A stretch of 64,000 nt of DNA, from contig NZ_SDWS01000001.1 in assembly GCF_004137245.1 (NCBI RefSeq), positions 372,001 through 436,000 on the forward strand, in the 5' to 3' direction. This document shows, piece by piece, positions 8,799-17,386 of the stretch. Numbering within the stretch: the first letter of the stretch is position 1; the number at the start of each line of letters is the position of its first letter. This DNA comes from Nocardioides glacieisoli (lineage in GTDB: Bacteria > Actinomycetota > Actinomycetes > Propionibacteriales > Nocardioidaceae). Position numbers and translations under genes: made by a program. The notes under the pieces are model-generated. The model was not told the origin of the DNA. It saw only the letters and a list, made by a program, of their open reading frames with translations, and did no database searches.

Positions 8799-10040
8799 AT
8801 GCGCACTCGCGCGTCCGCACACGTGTGCTCAGCGCACCGTCGTACGACCGTGGCAGCCGCACTGCTGGTGCTCGCCGGCGGGCTCGCAGGGTGCAGCTCG
8901 GCGACCGACGGCTCGAGCGGCTCCGGTGGCGCCGACGGTCCGGGCGCGGCGTCGGGATCGGGATCGGAGTCGGCGAGGCCCGACCCGGTCCGCCTCTCGA
9001 CGAGCTTCACCGACACCGACACCGCCGCCGTCCCGATCGACGCTCCGCTGGCCGTCAGCGCCGAGGGCGGCACCCTCGACACCGTCGAGGTGACGTCGAC
9101 GACCGGAGCCCTCTCAGGCAAGGTCGCCGCTGGCACCTGGACGTCGTCCGACCGGCTCGAGCCCGGCACCGACTACGTCATCAAGGCCTCGACCACCCGC
9201 AGCGACGGCCGCACGGTGGAGCGCACGCGCAGCTTCCACACGGTCGATCTGACCCTGGACGAGCAGACCTTCGCCTCGATCGCGCCGCTCGACGGTGAGA
9301 CTGTCGGCGTCGGCATGCCGGTCGTGGTGACCTTCGACCTCCCGGTCACCGACAGGGCGCTCTTCGAGAAGCACATGAGCGTGACGAGCACCCCGGCGCA
9401 GCGCGGGTCGTGGTACTGGCTGAGCGACCGTGAAGCGCACTACCGCCCTGCGTCGTACTGGAAGTCGGGGACGGATGTCTCGGTCGACCTCGACCTCAAC
9501 AGCCTGCCTGCCGGCAACGGGATCTATGGCCAGGAGTCGCGCAGCATCGACTTCCGGATCGGTGACTCCGTGGTCAGCCGCATCGACGTCCGGGCCCACA
9601 CGATGCGGACCTACGTCAACGGCGACCTCGCCCGCACGATGCCGATCAGCGCCGGCAAGCCCGGCTGGGAGACCCGCTCGGGCACCAAGGTCATCATCGA
9701 GAAGTTCCGTCGCAAGCGGATGGACGCCGCGACCATCGGCGTCGACAAGGACGACCCGGAGTACTACAACCTCTCCAACGTCCCGTACGCCATGCGCGTG
9801 ACCTACTCGGGCGAGTTCCTCCACGGGGCGCCGTGGTCCGTCGGCTCCCAGGGCAGCGCCAACGTCTCCCACGGATGCGTCGGGATGGGCCTCGCCGACG
9901 CCAAGTGGCTCTACGACCGCACCAGCCGGGGCGATGTCGTCGAGGTGACCGGCTCCAGACGCCAGATGACGCTGGAGAACGGCTACGGCGACTGGAACCT
10001 CTCCTTCGCCGACTGGAAGTCCGGCTCCGCCCTCTCCTGA
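8799..10040 (+). CDS. L,D-transpeptidase lipoprotein (YkuD domain)
   Basis: 413 residues. The signal peptide ends in lipobox GGLAGC (C32), so the protein is lipid-anchored on the outer face of the membrane. A Ser/Gly-rich linker follows, then two immunoglobulin-like domains of the mycobacterial Ldt type (about 65-255), then the YkuD catalytic domain with SHGCVGMG (nucleophile C360). A Trp-rich tail ends the protein (GDWNLSFADWKSG). It makes 3-3 peptidoglycan crosslinks and is a carbapenem target class. Its start ATG 8799 follows a GGGGG stretch. It is a stand-alone transcript between the oxidase and qcr operons; the terminator region that follows belongs to qcrB. Confidence 0.93.
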   Translation: MRTRASAHVCSAHRRTTVAAALLVLAGGLAGCSSATDGSSGSGGADGPGAASGSGSESARPDPVRLSTSFTDTDTAAVPIDAPLAVSAEGGTLDTVEVTSTTGALSGKVAAGTWTSSDRLEPGTDYVIKASTTRSDGRTVERTRSFHTVDLTLDEQTFASIAPLDGETVGVGMPVVVTFDLPVTDRALFEKHMSVTSTPAQRGSWYWLSDREAHYRPASYWKSGTDVSVDLDLNSLPAGNGIYGQESRSIDFRIGDSVVSRIDVRAHTMRTYVNGDLARTMPISAGKPGWETRSGTKVIIEKFRRKRMDAATIGVDKDDPEYYNLSNVPYAMRVTYSGEFLHGAPWSVGSQGSANVSHGCVGMGLADAKWLYDRTSRGDVVEVTGSRRQMTLENGYGDWNLSFADWKSGSALS

Positions 10041-10142
10041 GGTTCCGCACCCAGCGGCGGCCTGATGTCGTGTCCCGCCACCCGGGAGCGACGAAGGGCC
10101 CGCCGGATTAATCGACCACCGGAATCCTCCTCACCCAAGGGA

Positions 10143-10276
10143 GCGGTGGTGGAGCCACAATCCGGACGCCGGGACTGTGGCTGGGCCACCGCCCGTGCGC
10201 GAGTCGTACGTCGACGCGCCGAGGAGCGGTGGTGGAGCCACACTGCGGGTGGCGAGGACGGTGGCTGGGCCACCGC
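10143..10276. repeat. Pair of about 50-bp imperfect palindromes (family B)
   Basis: Copies at 10143-10192 and 10226-10276, start-to-start 83 bp. Each has a left arm starting GCGGTGGTGGAGCCACA and a right arm ending GTGGCTGGGCCACCGC. The arms pair except for the same three bases (TGG against CCC) in both copies. The sequence is unrelated to family A, but the pairing and the conserved internal mismatch are alike. Confidence 0.8.
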
Positions 10277-10302
10277 CCCACGACAGCCCCGACAAGGACG
10301 AA

Positions 10303-10329
10303 GGGCCCGCCGGATCAACCGGCGGGCCC
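10303..10329 (-). terminator. Terminator of the qcr operon
   Basis: Perfect inverted repeat GGGCCCGCCGG / CCGGCGGGCCC with a 5-base loop, 20 bases past the qcrB stop on the minus strand. The following T-tract is weak (TTCGTCCTTG), which is common in GC-rich actinobacteria. Confidence 0.8.
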
Positions 10330-10348
10330 TCCTGCGTCGTACGACGAC

Positions 10349-12115
10349 TCAGTGGTCGCGGAGCGGCACCTCGTCGGTGTTGCGGAGCTGGTGGTCGTCG
10401 AACTGGTGACCGTCGACCGGGTGGTCGAGGCCCGACTGGAGCTGCGCCTCGTGCTCGGCGTGGTGGTGCGCCTCCTCGAGCTCGGCCCGGGTGGGCTTCT
10501 GCACGTTGTGGACGTACATCCACGACGAGAGCTTCGCGCGCAGCTTCTCCGAGCGGGAGTTCGGAGCGGCGACGCCGGCAGCGTCGGTGTCGCCCGCGAC
10601 GGTGTAGATCTCGTCGCGGTCGCGCGCAGTGAGCGTGTAGGCGCTCGAGCCGCTGATCGGCAGGTGCCGCTCGGCATACTGGCCATCGACGGAGCGGGTG
10701 ATGATGCCCGTCTCGTAGCCGTGGAGCAGCTTCTCGTTGTCGTGGCGCTGCAGGGAGATGCACCAGCGACGGGTGATCCAGAACGCGACCACCGGGCCGA
10801 CGAAGATCGCCACCCGGATGAAGTAGGTGATCTGGTTGATGCTGGCGTCCAGCTTGATCGCGATGATGTCGTTGCCGCCGGCCGCCCAGGCGAGCCCGTA
10901 GAACGTCATCAGGGCCACCATGACCGCGGTGCGCGTCGGCGCGTTGCGCGGGCGCTGGAGCAGGTGGTGGTCGCGCTTGTCACCGGTGATCCAGCTCTCG
11001 AGGAAGGGCAGGAGCATCAGGACGACGAGCATCAGCGGCGGCACGATGAGGATCGGGATCATCACGTTCCACGAGATCGTGTAGCCGAAGATCACCGTCT
11101 CCCACCCGCTCGGGATGATGCGCAGCAGTCCGTCGGGCCAGCCCATGTACCAGTCGGGCTGCGAGCCCGCCGTCACCTTGGTCGGGTCGTAGGGACCGAA
11201 CTTCCACACCGGGTTGATCGTCATCAGGCCGCCCATGAGGGCGATGACGCCGAAGACCATGAAGAAGAAGCCACCGGCCTTGGCGGCGTACACCGGGAGC
11301 ATCGGGTAGCCGACGACGTTCTGCTCGGTGCGGCCGGGCCCGGGCCACTGGGTGTGCTTGTGGTAGACGAGCAACAGCATGTGGGCGGCGATCAGGGCGA
11401 GCAGGAGGCCGGGGATCAGCAGCACGTGGACGATGTAGAGCCGCGGGATGATCGACTCGCCCGGGAACTCGCCACCGAAGAGCAGGAACGACATGTAGGA
11501 CCCGGCGACGGGCGTGGCCTTGAGGAACCCGTCCGCCGCGCGGACGCCGGTGCCGGACAGGAGGTCGTCGGGGAGCGAGTATCCGGTGAAGCCCTCGAGG
11601 GTGCCGAGAAGCAGCAGGATGCAACCGATGACCCAGTTGAGCTCGCGCGGCTTGCGGTAGGCGCCGGTGAAGGCGACGCGGAGCAGGTGCACCATCATCG
11701 AGCCGATGAAGACCATCGCGGCCCAGTGGTGCATCTGGCGCATGAGCAGGCCGCCGCGCACGTCGAAGGAGATGTTGAGGGTGGAGGCCATGGACTCCGA
11801 CATGCCGACGCCGCGGAGCTGGTCGTAGGAGCCTTCGTAGGTCACGTGACCCATCGACGGGTTGAACCACAGGGTGAGGAAGACACCGGTGAGGAGCAGC
11901 ACGACGAAGCTCCACAGCGCGATCTCACCGAGCATGAACGACCAGTGGTCGGGGAAGACCTTGCGGAGGTTTTTCTTCATCGCCGTGGCCAGGCCGAGGC
12001 GGTCGTCCGCCCACGAGGCGAGCGAGCCCGCCGGGCTGCCCTTCGATGCGGTCGCGGCGTCCGTGCGGTTGCTCGTCGCAACCTTGCTGGTGTCAAGCCT
12101 TGAGTCGGTGCTCAC
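10349..12115 (-). CDS. qcrB: Cytochrome bc1 complex cytochrome b subunit
   Basis: 588 residues from GTG 12115, which overlaps the qcrA stop (GTGA). Eight or more membrane helices. Heme-binding region MRQMHHWAAMVFIGSMMVH and the second-half AAHMLLLVYHKHTQW supply the histidines; the quinol site loop contains PDWYMGW and the proline-rich VPP segment. A polar C-terminal extension of about 150 residues, ending histidine-rich, is typical of actinobacterial QcrB. It oxidises menaquinol in the bc1-aa3 supercomplex. Last gene of qcrC-qcrA-qcrB. Confidence 0.96.
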   Translation of the reverse strand: MSTDSRLDTSKVATSNRTDAATASKGSPAGSLASWADDRLGLATAMKKNLRKVFPDHWSFMLGEIALWSFVVLLLTGVFLTLWFNPSMGHVTYEGSYDQLRGVGMSESMASTLNISFDVRGGLLMRQMHHWAAMVFIGSMMVHLLRVAFTGAYRKPRELNWVIGCILLLLGTLEGFTGYSLPDDLLSGTGVRAADGFLKATPVAGSYMSFLLFGGEFPGESIIPRLYIVHVLLIPGLLLALIAAHMLLLVYHKHTQWPGPGRTEQNVVGYPMLPVYAAKAGGFFFMVFGVIALMGGLMTINPVWKFGPYDPTKVTAGSQPDWYMGWPDGLLRIIPSGWETVIFGYTISWNVMIPILIVPPLMLVVLMLLPFLESWITGDKRDHHLLQRPRNAPTRTAVMVALMTFYGLAWAAGGNDIIAIKLDASINQITYFIRVAIFVGPVVAFWITRRWCISLQRHDNEKLLHGYETGIITRSVDGQYAERHLPISGSSAYTLTARDRDEIYTVAGDTDAAGVAAPNSRSEKLRAKLSSWMYVHNVQKPTRAELEEAHHHAEHEAQLQSGLDHPVDGHQFDDHQLRNTDEVPLRDH

Positions 12116-13251
12116 TGCTTCTCACGCTCCCAGTAGCTAGCCCCGATGGGCTCGGTGAAGTCGCTCTGAGCGACCAGGTATCCCTCTCCGTCGACCTTGA
12201 TCGGCAGCTGCGGAAGGGGACGGGCAGCCGGACCGAAGACGACCTTCGCGGCGTCCGCGAGGTCGAAGGTCGACTGATGGCACGGGCACAGCACGTGGTG
12301 GGTGGTGCGCTCGTAGAGGGAGATCGGGCACCCGACGTGGGTGCAGATCTTGGAGTAGCAGATGATCCCGTCGACGGTCCACTTGTCCCGGCCCTTCGCC
12401 GGAGTGATGTCGTCGGGGTCCATCCGCACGATGATGATCGCGCCCTTGGCCTTCTCGGCCTGCTCCTCCGCGCCCTCGAGCTCGCGGTAGCCGTTCTCCT
12501 CGGTCGGGAACATCGCCTCGGGTGCTGCGTTGATCAGGTCGCCGACCTCGATCTCGCTGGCGAGGATCGGCGTGCCGACCACGTCGCGCACGAGCCGCAT
12601 GTCCGGCTCCCAGATCGTGTGGGCCAGCTTGCTGACGTCCAGGGTGCTGCCGGGGGCCAGGTCGCGCAGCAGCACGACCGCGGGCAGGCCGAGGATGCCG
12701 ACCGCGCCCAGCATGGTGTTGCGCACCAGCGGCCGGCGGCCGATGCCGGCCTCGTCGAGGCCGTCGTTGAGCGCCTGGATCGTGGCGTCGCGATCCTCCT
12801 GCGGGGAGGCGGCCGGGTGACGCATCTCGACCATCTCGTGGTCCGCCATCAGCTTGCGGGCCAGGTGGATGATGCCGATGCCGATGAGGAGCAGCGACAT
12901 GCCGAGCGTGACGCCGAGGGAGACCGTGGAGGCGCCCATGCCGGCGAACGTGTCCCAGTTGTCGCCGACCGAGAACGAGAAGTACGCCACCACGAACAGG
13001 ACGGCGCTGATCATCGCCGCGATGAACATCGCCGCGATCTGGCGCTCCGCGCGCTTCTCGAGCCTCGGGTCGACGTCCGTCGGGCGCCACTGGTGCGGGG
13101 GGAGTCCGGGGTCGGCGATCGGCTCGGACTCGCGGTGCGCCGGCACGTGCGACGAGTCGTACGTCGCCGGGGTGCTCTCGGCCGCGCCGCCACCCGTCAC
13201 AGGAGTGCCGTCGGGCCCGTTGACCGGGTGGTCGTGGCTGCTGTTGCTCAC
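12112..13251 (-). CDS. qcrA: Rieske iron-sulfur subunit of the bc1 complex
   Basis: 379 residues from GTG 13251, overlapping the qcrC stop (GTGA). A long polar N-terminus is followed by three membrane helices (about residues 73-93, 105-127 and 172-190), the actinobacterial arrangement. The C-terminal Rieske domain carries CTHVGC at 303-308 and CPCH at 322-325, the two Cys-His pairs that hold the 2Fe-2S cluster. It transfers electrons from menaquinol to QcrC. The open frame extends upstream to 14628, but that part is only the shadow of qcrC and ctaE. Confidence 0.95.
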   Translation of the reverse strand: MSNSSHDHPVNGPDGTPVTGGGAAESTPATYDSSHVPAHRESEPIADPGLPPHQWRPTDVDPRLEKRAERQIAAMFIAAMISAVLFVVAYFSFSVGDNWDTFAGMGASTVSLGVTLGMSLLLIGIGIIHLARKLMADHEMVEMRHPAASPQEDRDATIQALNDGLDEAGIGRRPLVRNTMLGAVGILGLPAVVLLRDLAPGSTLDVSKLAHTIWEPDMRLVRDVVGTPILASEIEVGDLINAAPEAMFPTEENGYRELEGAEEQAEKAKGAIIIVRMDPDDITPAKGRDKWTVDGIICYSKICTHVGCPISLYERTTHHVLCPCHQSTFDLADAAKVVFGPAARPLPQLPIKVDGEGYLVAQSDFTEPIGASYWEREKQ

Positions 13252-14120
13252 GCGTTCACCTTGTCCTTCTTGGTGCGGGTCGTGTGCGAGGCGATCCAGA
13301 CGGCAGCGCCGACGAGGCCGCCGATGCCGACCAGCCAGGCGAACAGGCCCTCCGAGACGGGGCCGAGTCCGCCGAGGGTGAAGCCGGCGTACTCCGGGGT
13401 GTCCTCGAGGCTGCCGAGGTAGGCGATGACGTCGCGCTTCTCCTCGGGGGAGAGGTTGCCGTTGCTGAAGTTGGGCATGTTCTGCGGCCCGGTCAGCAGC
13501 GCCTCGTAGATGTACTTGCCCTCGACACCGCGCAGCGCCGGGGCGTAGCCGCCGCGCGGCATGGCGCCGCCGGAACCGTTGAAGTTGTGGCACGCCGTGC
13601 AGTTGGTGAGGAAGATCTGGCCGCCGCGGGAGATGGCCTCCTCGCGCTCCGCCTCCGACAGGCCATCGATCGAGTAGTCGGACTCGTCGGGGACGGCCGG
13701 GCCGGGGCCCAGCGAGGCGACGTAGGCCGCCAGGGCGGCGATCTCCTCGTCGTTGAAGACGACCTTCTTGCGAGGTGCCTGCGCGCCGGGGCTCGCCATC
13801 GGCATGCGGCCGGTGCCGACCTGGAAGTCGACCGCGGCGGCGCCGGTGCCGACCAGCGACGGACCGATCTGGTAGCCGTCGCGGACCGTCGGGATGCCCT
13901 CGCCGTTCTTGCCGTGGCACGTGGCACAGCTGACGAGGAAGAGCTCCTTGCCCTTCGCCACCTCGTCGGTCTGGCTGGCCTGGCTGTCGGCCTGGGCGGG
14001 CGAGAAGGCGGTGTAGAGGGAGCCGCTCACCAGCAGCCCGAGGAGCAGCACAGCAAGACCGGCGAGGGGGCCGCGGCGATGCCGGGAGAGGCGGCCAGCG
14101 GTTCGGTTGAGCACGCGCAC
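13248..14120 (-). CDS. qcrC: Diheme cytochrome c subunit of the bc1 complex
   Basis: 290 residues from GTG 14120, with AAGGA six bases upstream. N-terminal signal-anchor (LAGLAVLLLGLLVSGSLY), then two c-type heme domains with CATCH (65-69) and CTACH (174-178), then a C-terminal membrane anchor near 263-283 and a basic tail. In actinobacteria this fused diheme protein replaces a soluble cytochrome c and hands electrons directly to CtaC. First gene of the qcrC-qcrA-qcrB operon; ctaE lies 30 bases upstream on the same strand. Confidence 0.95.
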   Translation of the reverse strand: MRVLNRTAGRLSRHRRGPLAGLAVLLLGLLVSGSLYTAFSPAQADSQASQTDEVAKGKELFLVSCATCHGKNGEGIPTVRDGYQIGPSLVGTGAAAVDFQVGTGRMPMASPGAQAPRKKVVFNDEEIAALAAYVASLGPGPAVPDESDYSIDGLSEAEREEAISRGGQIFLTNCTACHNFNGSGGAMPRGGYAPALRGVEGKYIYEALLTGPQNMPNFSNGNLSPEEKRDVIAYLGSLEDTPEYAGFTLGGLGPVSEGLFAWLVGIGGLVGAAVWIASHTTRTKKDKVNA

Positions 14121-14150
14121 GTTGAGTCCTTGCCGGTGTCGAGTTCGGGC

Positions 14151-14792
14151 TTACTTGATGACGTAGATCGTGAAGAAGAGGCCGATCCAGACCACGTCGA
14201 CGAAGTGCCAGTAGTACGACACGACGATCGCGGTCACGGCCTGCTCGTGGGTGAAGCGTCTCGCCAGGTAGGTGCGGCCCAGCACGAAGAGGAAGGCGAT
14301 CAGGCCACCGGTCACGTGCAGGCCGTGGAAGCCGGTGGTGAGGTAGAACATCGAGCCGTAGGCCGAGCTGGCCATGGTCATGCCCTCGTTGACGAGCTCG
14401 GCGTACTCCAGCGCCTGGCCGCCGATGAAGATGGCACCCATGACGTAGGTGAGGATGAACCACTCGCGCAGGCCCCACTTGGTGAAGTTCATCAGCGACC
14501 CGGTGCGGCCGACCTGCCCGCGCTCGGCGGCGAAGACGCCCCACTGGCACGCGAACGAGGACGCCACCAGGATGGCGGTGTTGGCGGTGGCGAAGGGGAC
14601 GTTGAGCGCCCCGGTCTCCTGTGCCCACAGGTCCGGGCTGACGGCGCGGATCGTGAAGTAGGCCGCGAAGAGCGCGGCGAAGAACATCAGCTCGCTGGAG
14701 AGCCAGATGATCGTGCCCACGCTGACCATGCTCGGTCGGTCGTGGTGCCCGTGCAGCCGGGATGCCGGAATCGTCGCTGTTGCTGTCGCCAC
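14151..14792 (-). CDS. ctaE: Cytochrome c oxidase subunit III
   Basis: 213 residues from GTG 14792, with five predicted membrane helices. [22 protein letters not shown] and the C-terminal [18 protein letters not shown] are subunit III signatures. It stabilises CtaD and feeds the qcr operon, whose first gene starts 30 bases after its stop. Thus ctaE-qcrC-qcrA-qcrB are probably cotranscribed, while ctaC-ctaD-ctaF are on the other strand. Divergent from ctaG. Confidence 0.95.
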   Translation of the reverse strand: MATATATIPASRLHGHHDRPSMVSVGTIIWLSSELMFFAALFAAYFTIRAVSPDLWAQETGALNVPFATANTAILVASSFACQWGVFAAERGQVGRTGSLMNFTKWGLREWFILTYVMGAIFIGGQALEYAELVNEGMTMASSAYGSMFYLTTGFHGLHVTGGLIAFLFVLGRTYLARRFTHEQAVTAIVVSYYWHFVDVVWIGLFFTIYVIK

Positions 14793-14835
14793 CCGTTCAT
14801 TATGGCTTCTAGACCCCAACGGGGGCACCCCGACC

Positions 14836-14859
14836 CCCTGTGCAACAGGGTCATAAAGT
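14836..14859. promoter_or_regulatory. Inverted repeat between ctaE and ctaG
   Basis: Perfect 6-3-6 inverted repeat CCCTGT-GCA-ACAGGG at 14836-14850, followed by TAAAGT (14854-14859), which fits a loose -10 for ctaG. It has the same geometry as the palindrome before ctaC but a different sequence. Confidence 0.25.
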
Positions 14860-14866
14860 TCACACC

Positions 14867-15802
14867 GTGGTGCCCGCACTCCCAATCCTCCTGTCGGCCG
14901 ACCTCGAGGTGCTCCCGCGATTCACCCTCGGCCGGGTCTTCAGCGACTGGGGGATCGACCCGATTCCCTTCGTGGTGACCGTCTGGGCGGTCGGTCTCTA
15001 CGTCCTCGGGGTCGCCGTGCTGCACCGCCGTGGCGACCGGTGGCCGGTCGGTCGGACCCTGGCGTTCGTCGGTCTCGGGATGGGGTCGTTCTTCTTCGCC
15101 ACGTCGTCCGGACTGGGGCGCTACGACACCACCCTCCTGAGCGTGCACATGGTCCAGCACATGCTGCTGTCGATGGTCGTCCCGCTCGCCCTCGCCCTCG
15201 GCGCCCCGGTGACCCTGGCCCTCCGCACGCTGCCGCCCGCCCCGCGCCGGTGGCTGCTCGCCGTGCTGCACTCCCAGGTCGCCAAGGTCCTCGCGTTCCC
15301 ACCGCTCGCGTTCGCCCTCTACGTCCTCTCCCCGTGGGCGCTCTACTTCAGCGGGTGGTACGACGCCAGCCTGGCCTCGGCGTTCGTCCACCAGATGATG
15401 CACGTGCACCTGGTGCTGGTCGGCACGCTGTTCTTCTGGCCGCTCATGGGGGTCGACCCGGTGCCGGGCCGCGTGAGCCATCCGTTCCGGGTGCTGCTGA
15501 CGATCATGACCCTGCCCTTCCACGCCTTCCTCGGCGTCACGATCATGGGCCAGACGACGATCATCGGCGAGGAGCACTACCGCGAGCTGCGGGAGGGACC
15601 GATGGGCGCCTGGCTGCCCGCGATGCTCGACGACCAGCACCTCGCCGGCGGGATCCTCTGGGCGACCGGCGACCTGATCGGTGTGCTGTTCTTCGGCGTG
15701 CTCTTCGTCCAGTGGCTGCGGTCGTCGATGAAGGAGGCCGCCCGCGAGGACCGACGTCTCGACCTGGCTGAGCGCCGGTCGTCACCGTCGGCGGTCGAGT
15801 AG
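14867..15802 (+). CDS. ctaG: Cytochrome c oxidase assembly factor (caa3-type CtaG)
   Basis: About 311 residues with seven or more membrane helices. It contains the family pattern [13 protein letters not shown] and [15 protein letters not shown], histidine-rich helices linked to copper delivery for CuB assembly. Start uncertain: tandem GTG codons at 14867 and 14870 are preferred over GTG 14840, and no clear ribosome site is present. The stop codon TAG lies within GGTCGAGTAG, a partial copy of the intergenic repeat that follows at 15812. Confidence 0.85.
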   Translation: MVPALPILLSADLEVLPRFTLGRVFSDWGIDPIPFVVTVWAVGLYVLGVAVLHRRGDRWPVGRTLAFVGLGMGSFFFATSSGLGRYDTTLLSVHMVQHMLLSMVVPLALALGAPVTLALRTLPPAPRRWLLAVLHSQVAKVLAFPPLAFALYVLSPWALYFSGWYDASLASAFVHQMMHVHLVLVGTLFFWPLMGVDPVPGRVSHPFRVLLTIMTLPFHAFLGVTIMGQTTIIGEEHYRELREGPMGAWLPAMLDDQHLAGGILWATGDLIGVLFFGVLFVQWLRSSMKEAAREDRRLDLAERRSSPSAVE

Positions 15803-15811
15803 CCGCCTTTC

Positions 15812-15857
15812 CGGTGGTCGAGTAGCCCGCGAGGAACGAGTGGGCGTATCGAGACCC
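15812..15857. repeat. GGTCTCGATACG-type intergenic repeat
   Basis: On the minus strand it reads GGGTCTCGATACGCCC, then ACTCGTTCCTCGCGGG, then CTACTCGACCACC. It matches the element at 57606-57654 in inverted orientation. The preceding 15791-15801 is a partial copy (GCGGTCGAGTA) that includes most of the ctaG stop. Confidence 0.75.
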
Positions 15858-15884
15858 GGGACCCGCACGGTTACGATGCCTCCC

Positions 15885-16310
15885 GTGTCTGAAGCCGCCC
15901 CCGCCCGCCCGGTCAAGGTCCTCATCTACAGCGACGACGTGAACACGCGCCAGCAGGTGATCCTGGCCCTCGGCCGTCGTCCGCACCCGGACCTCCCGGA
16001 GTTCGAGTACGTCGAGGTCGCCACCGAGCCCGTGGTCCTGCAGAACATGGACTCCGGCACGATCAACCTCGCGATCCTCGACGGCGAGGCGGTCCCGGCC
16101 GGCGGTATGGGCATCGCCAAGCAGCTCAAGGACGAGATCTACGAGTGCCCGCCCGTCGTGGTCCTCACGGGTCGCCCGCAGGACGCGTGGCTGGCCACCT
16201 GGTCGCGGGCCGAGGCGGCGGTGCCGCACCCGATCGACCCGATCCAGCTCGCCGAGGCCGTCATCGCCCTGATGCGCCCCTCGGTGCCTGCCACCTCACC
16301 CACGTCCTGA
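15885..16310 (+). CDS. Atypical response-regulator receiver protein
   Basis: 141 residues from GTG 15885; ATG 15876 would add three residues. A single receiver-like domain with no output domain. KVLIYSDDVNTRQQV has the acidic pair, INLAILDGEAVPAGG has the aspartate at the phospho-acceptor position, and VVVLTGRP has the conserved Thr. The usual Lys-Pro is replaced by His-Pro (AAVPHPIDPIQLAEAV), so normal phospho-switching is doubtful. It is an orphan with no kinase beside it; trpD follows on the same strand. Confidence 0.7.
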   Translation: MSEAAPARPVKVLIYSDDVNTRQQVILALGRRPHPDLPEFEYVEVATEPVVLQNMDSGTINLAILDGEAVPAGGMGIAKQLKDEIYECPPVVVLTGRPQDAWLATWSRAEAAVPHPIDPIQLAEAVIALMRPSVPATSPTS

Positions 16311-16352
16311 CACGCCCGGCGTACGCCGACAGCGCGCCACTAACCTGACGCC

Positions 16353-17381
16353 ATGTCCCACACCTGGCCCGACATCCTCTCCGCGTTGGTCGCTGGTCGC
16401 GACCTGACGTCCGAGCAGGCGCGATGGGCCACGGACGAGCTGTTCGCCGGAGCGGCCACCCCTGTCCAGATCGCCGCGTTTGTCGTCGCCCTGCGCGCCA
16501 AGGGCGAGACGGTGGAAGAGGTGGCGGGCTTCGCCTCGGCCATGCTCGCCGCCGCCAACCCGATCTCCGTGCCCGGCCGGCTGCTCGACGTGGTCGGCAC
16601 CGGTGGTGACCGCTCGATGTCGGTCAACATCTCCACGATGGCGGCCATCGTCGCTGCGGGCGCCGGCGCGCGGGTCGTGAAGCACGGCAACCGGTCGGCC
16701 TCGTCGCAGTCCGGCTCGGCCGATGTCCTCGAGGCCCTCGGCATCCGCCTCGACCTCGCTCCGGACCGGGTCGCCGAGGTCGCCGAGGAGGCCGGCATCA
16801 CGTTCTGCTTCTCGGCCGCCTTCCACCCGGCGATGCGGCACGCCGCGGTCCCACGGCGCGAGCTCGGCATCGCGACGACGTTCAACATCCTGGGTCCGCT
16901 GACCAACCCGGCCCGCCCGCAGGCGCAGGCCATCGGCTGCGCCGACCCGCGGATGGCGCCGGTGATGGCGGGAGTGCTCGCCGAGCGTGGGGTCGACGCG
17001 TGGGTGTTCCGCGGCGACGACGGTCTCGACGAGCTCACCACCACGACCACCTCGACGGTGTGGCGGGTCCACGGGGGAGAGGTCGACGAGCTCACCCTCG
17101 ACCCCGCCTCGTTCGGCATCGCCCGAGCGACCACGGAGGACCTGCGCGGAGGCGACGCGGCCCACAACGCAGACGTCGTACGCCGACTGCTCGCCGGCGA
17201 TCCCGGACCGGTCCGCGACGCCGTGGTGCTCAACGCGGGGGCGGCGCTGGCTGTCTACGACTCACCCGCCGACGACGCGCACTCCGCGCTCGCGGCCGGG
17301 ATCGCCAAGGCGGGCGAGGCCATCGACTCCGGCGCGGCGCGGGGGACCCTCGAGCGGTGGGTGGCGGCGACCTCCGCGTAG
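16353..17381 (+). CDS. trpD: Anthranilate phosphoribosyltransferase
   Basis: 342 residues, full length. It transfers phosphoribose from PRPP to anthranilate, step two of tryptophan synthesis. Signature [14 protein letters not shown], the PRPP/diphosphate-binding loop, lies at about residues 82-95, and [21 protein letters not shown] follows. [13 protein letters not shown] is also conserved. No other trp genes are present, as in mycobacteria where trpD is likewise isolated beside ctaE. Convergent with the lipoprotein gene, with only five bases between the two stops. Confidence 0.96.
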   Translation: MSHTWPDILSALVAGRDLTSEQARWATDELFAGAATPVQIAAFVVALRAKGETVEEVAGFASAMLAAANPISVPGRLLDVVGTGGDRSMSVNISTMAAIVAAGAGARVVKHGNRSASSQSGSADVLEALGIRLDLAPDRVAEVAEEAGITFCFSAAFHPAMRHAAVPRRELGIATTFNILGPLTNPARPQAQAIGCADPRMAPVMAGVLAERGVDAWVFRGDDGLDELTTTTTSTVWRVHGGEVDELTLDPASFGIARATTEDLRGGDAAHNADVVRRLLAGDPGPVRDAVVLNAGAALAVYDSPADDAHSALAAGIAKAGEAIDSGAARGTLERWVAATSA

Positions 17382-17386
17382 CCGAG

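Larger units (their letters stand above)
10041..10348. other. Intergenic region with palindrome pair and duplicated terminator arm
   Basis: 308 bases without a gene between the convergent transpeptidase and qcrB. It holds a 19-base direct repeat GACGAAGGGCCCGCCGGAT at 10090-10108 and 10297-10315, the family B palindrome pair between these, and the qcrB terminator. The first direct-repeat copy lacks the complementary arm needed to form a hairpin. The arrangement suggests that the palindromes arrived with, or split, a duplicated terminator. Confidence 0.7.

Noticed and set aside
10229..12103. 624-residue plus-strand open frame opposite qcrB
   Set aside because: It is the antisense shadow of qcrB; codon pattern and recognisable product are on the minus strand.
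13284..14978. 564-residue plus-strand frame across qcrC and ctaE
   Set aside because: Antisense shadow; both minus-strand genes have clear heme and subunit signatures.
17355..17375. GGTGGCGGCGACC in the trpD 3' end as another family A arm
   Set aside because: The match stops after GGTGGCGGC, it is inside coding sequence, and no partner arm lies 37 bases away.
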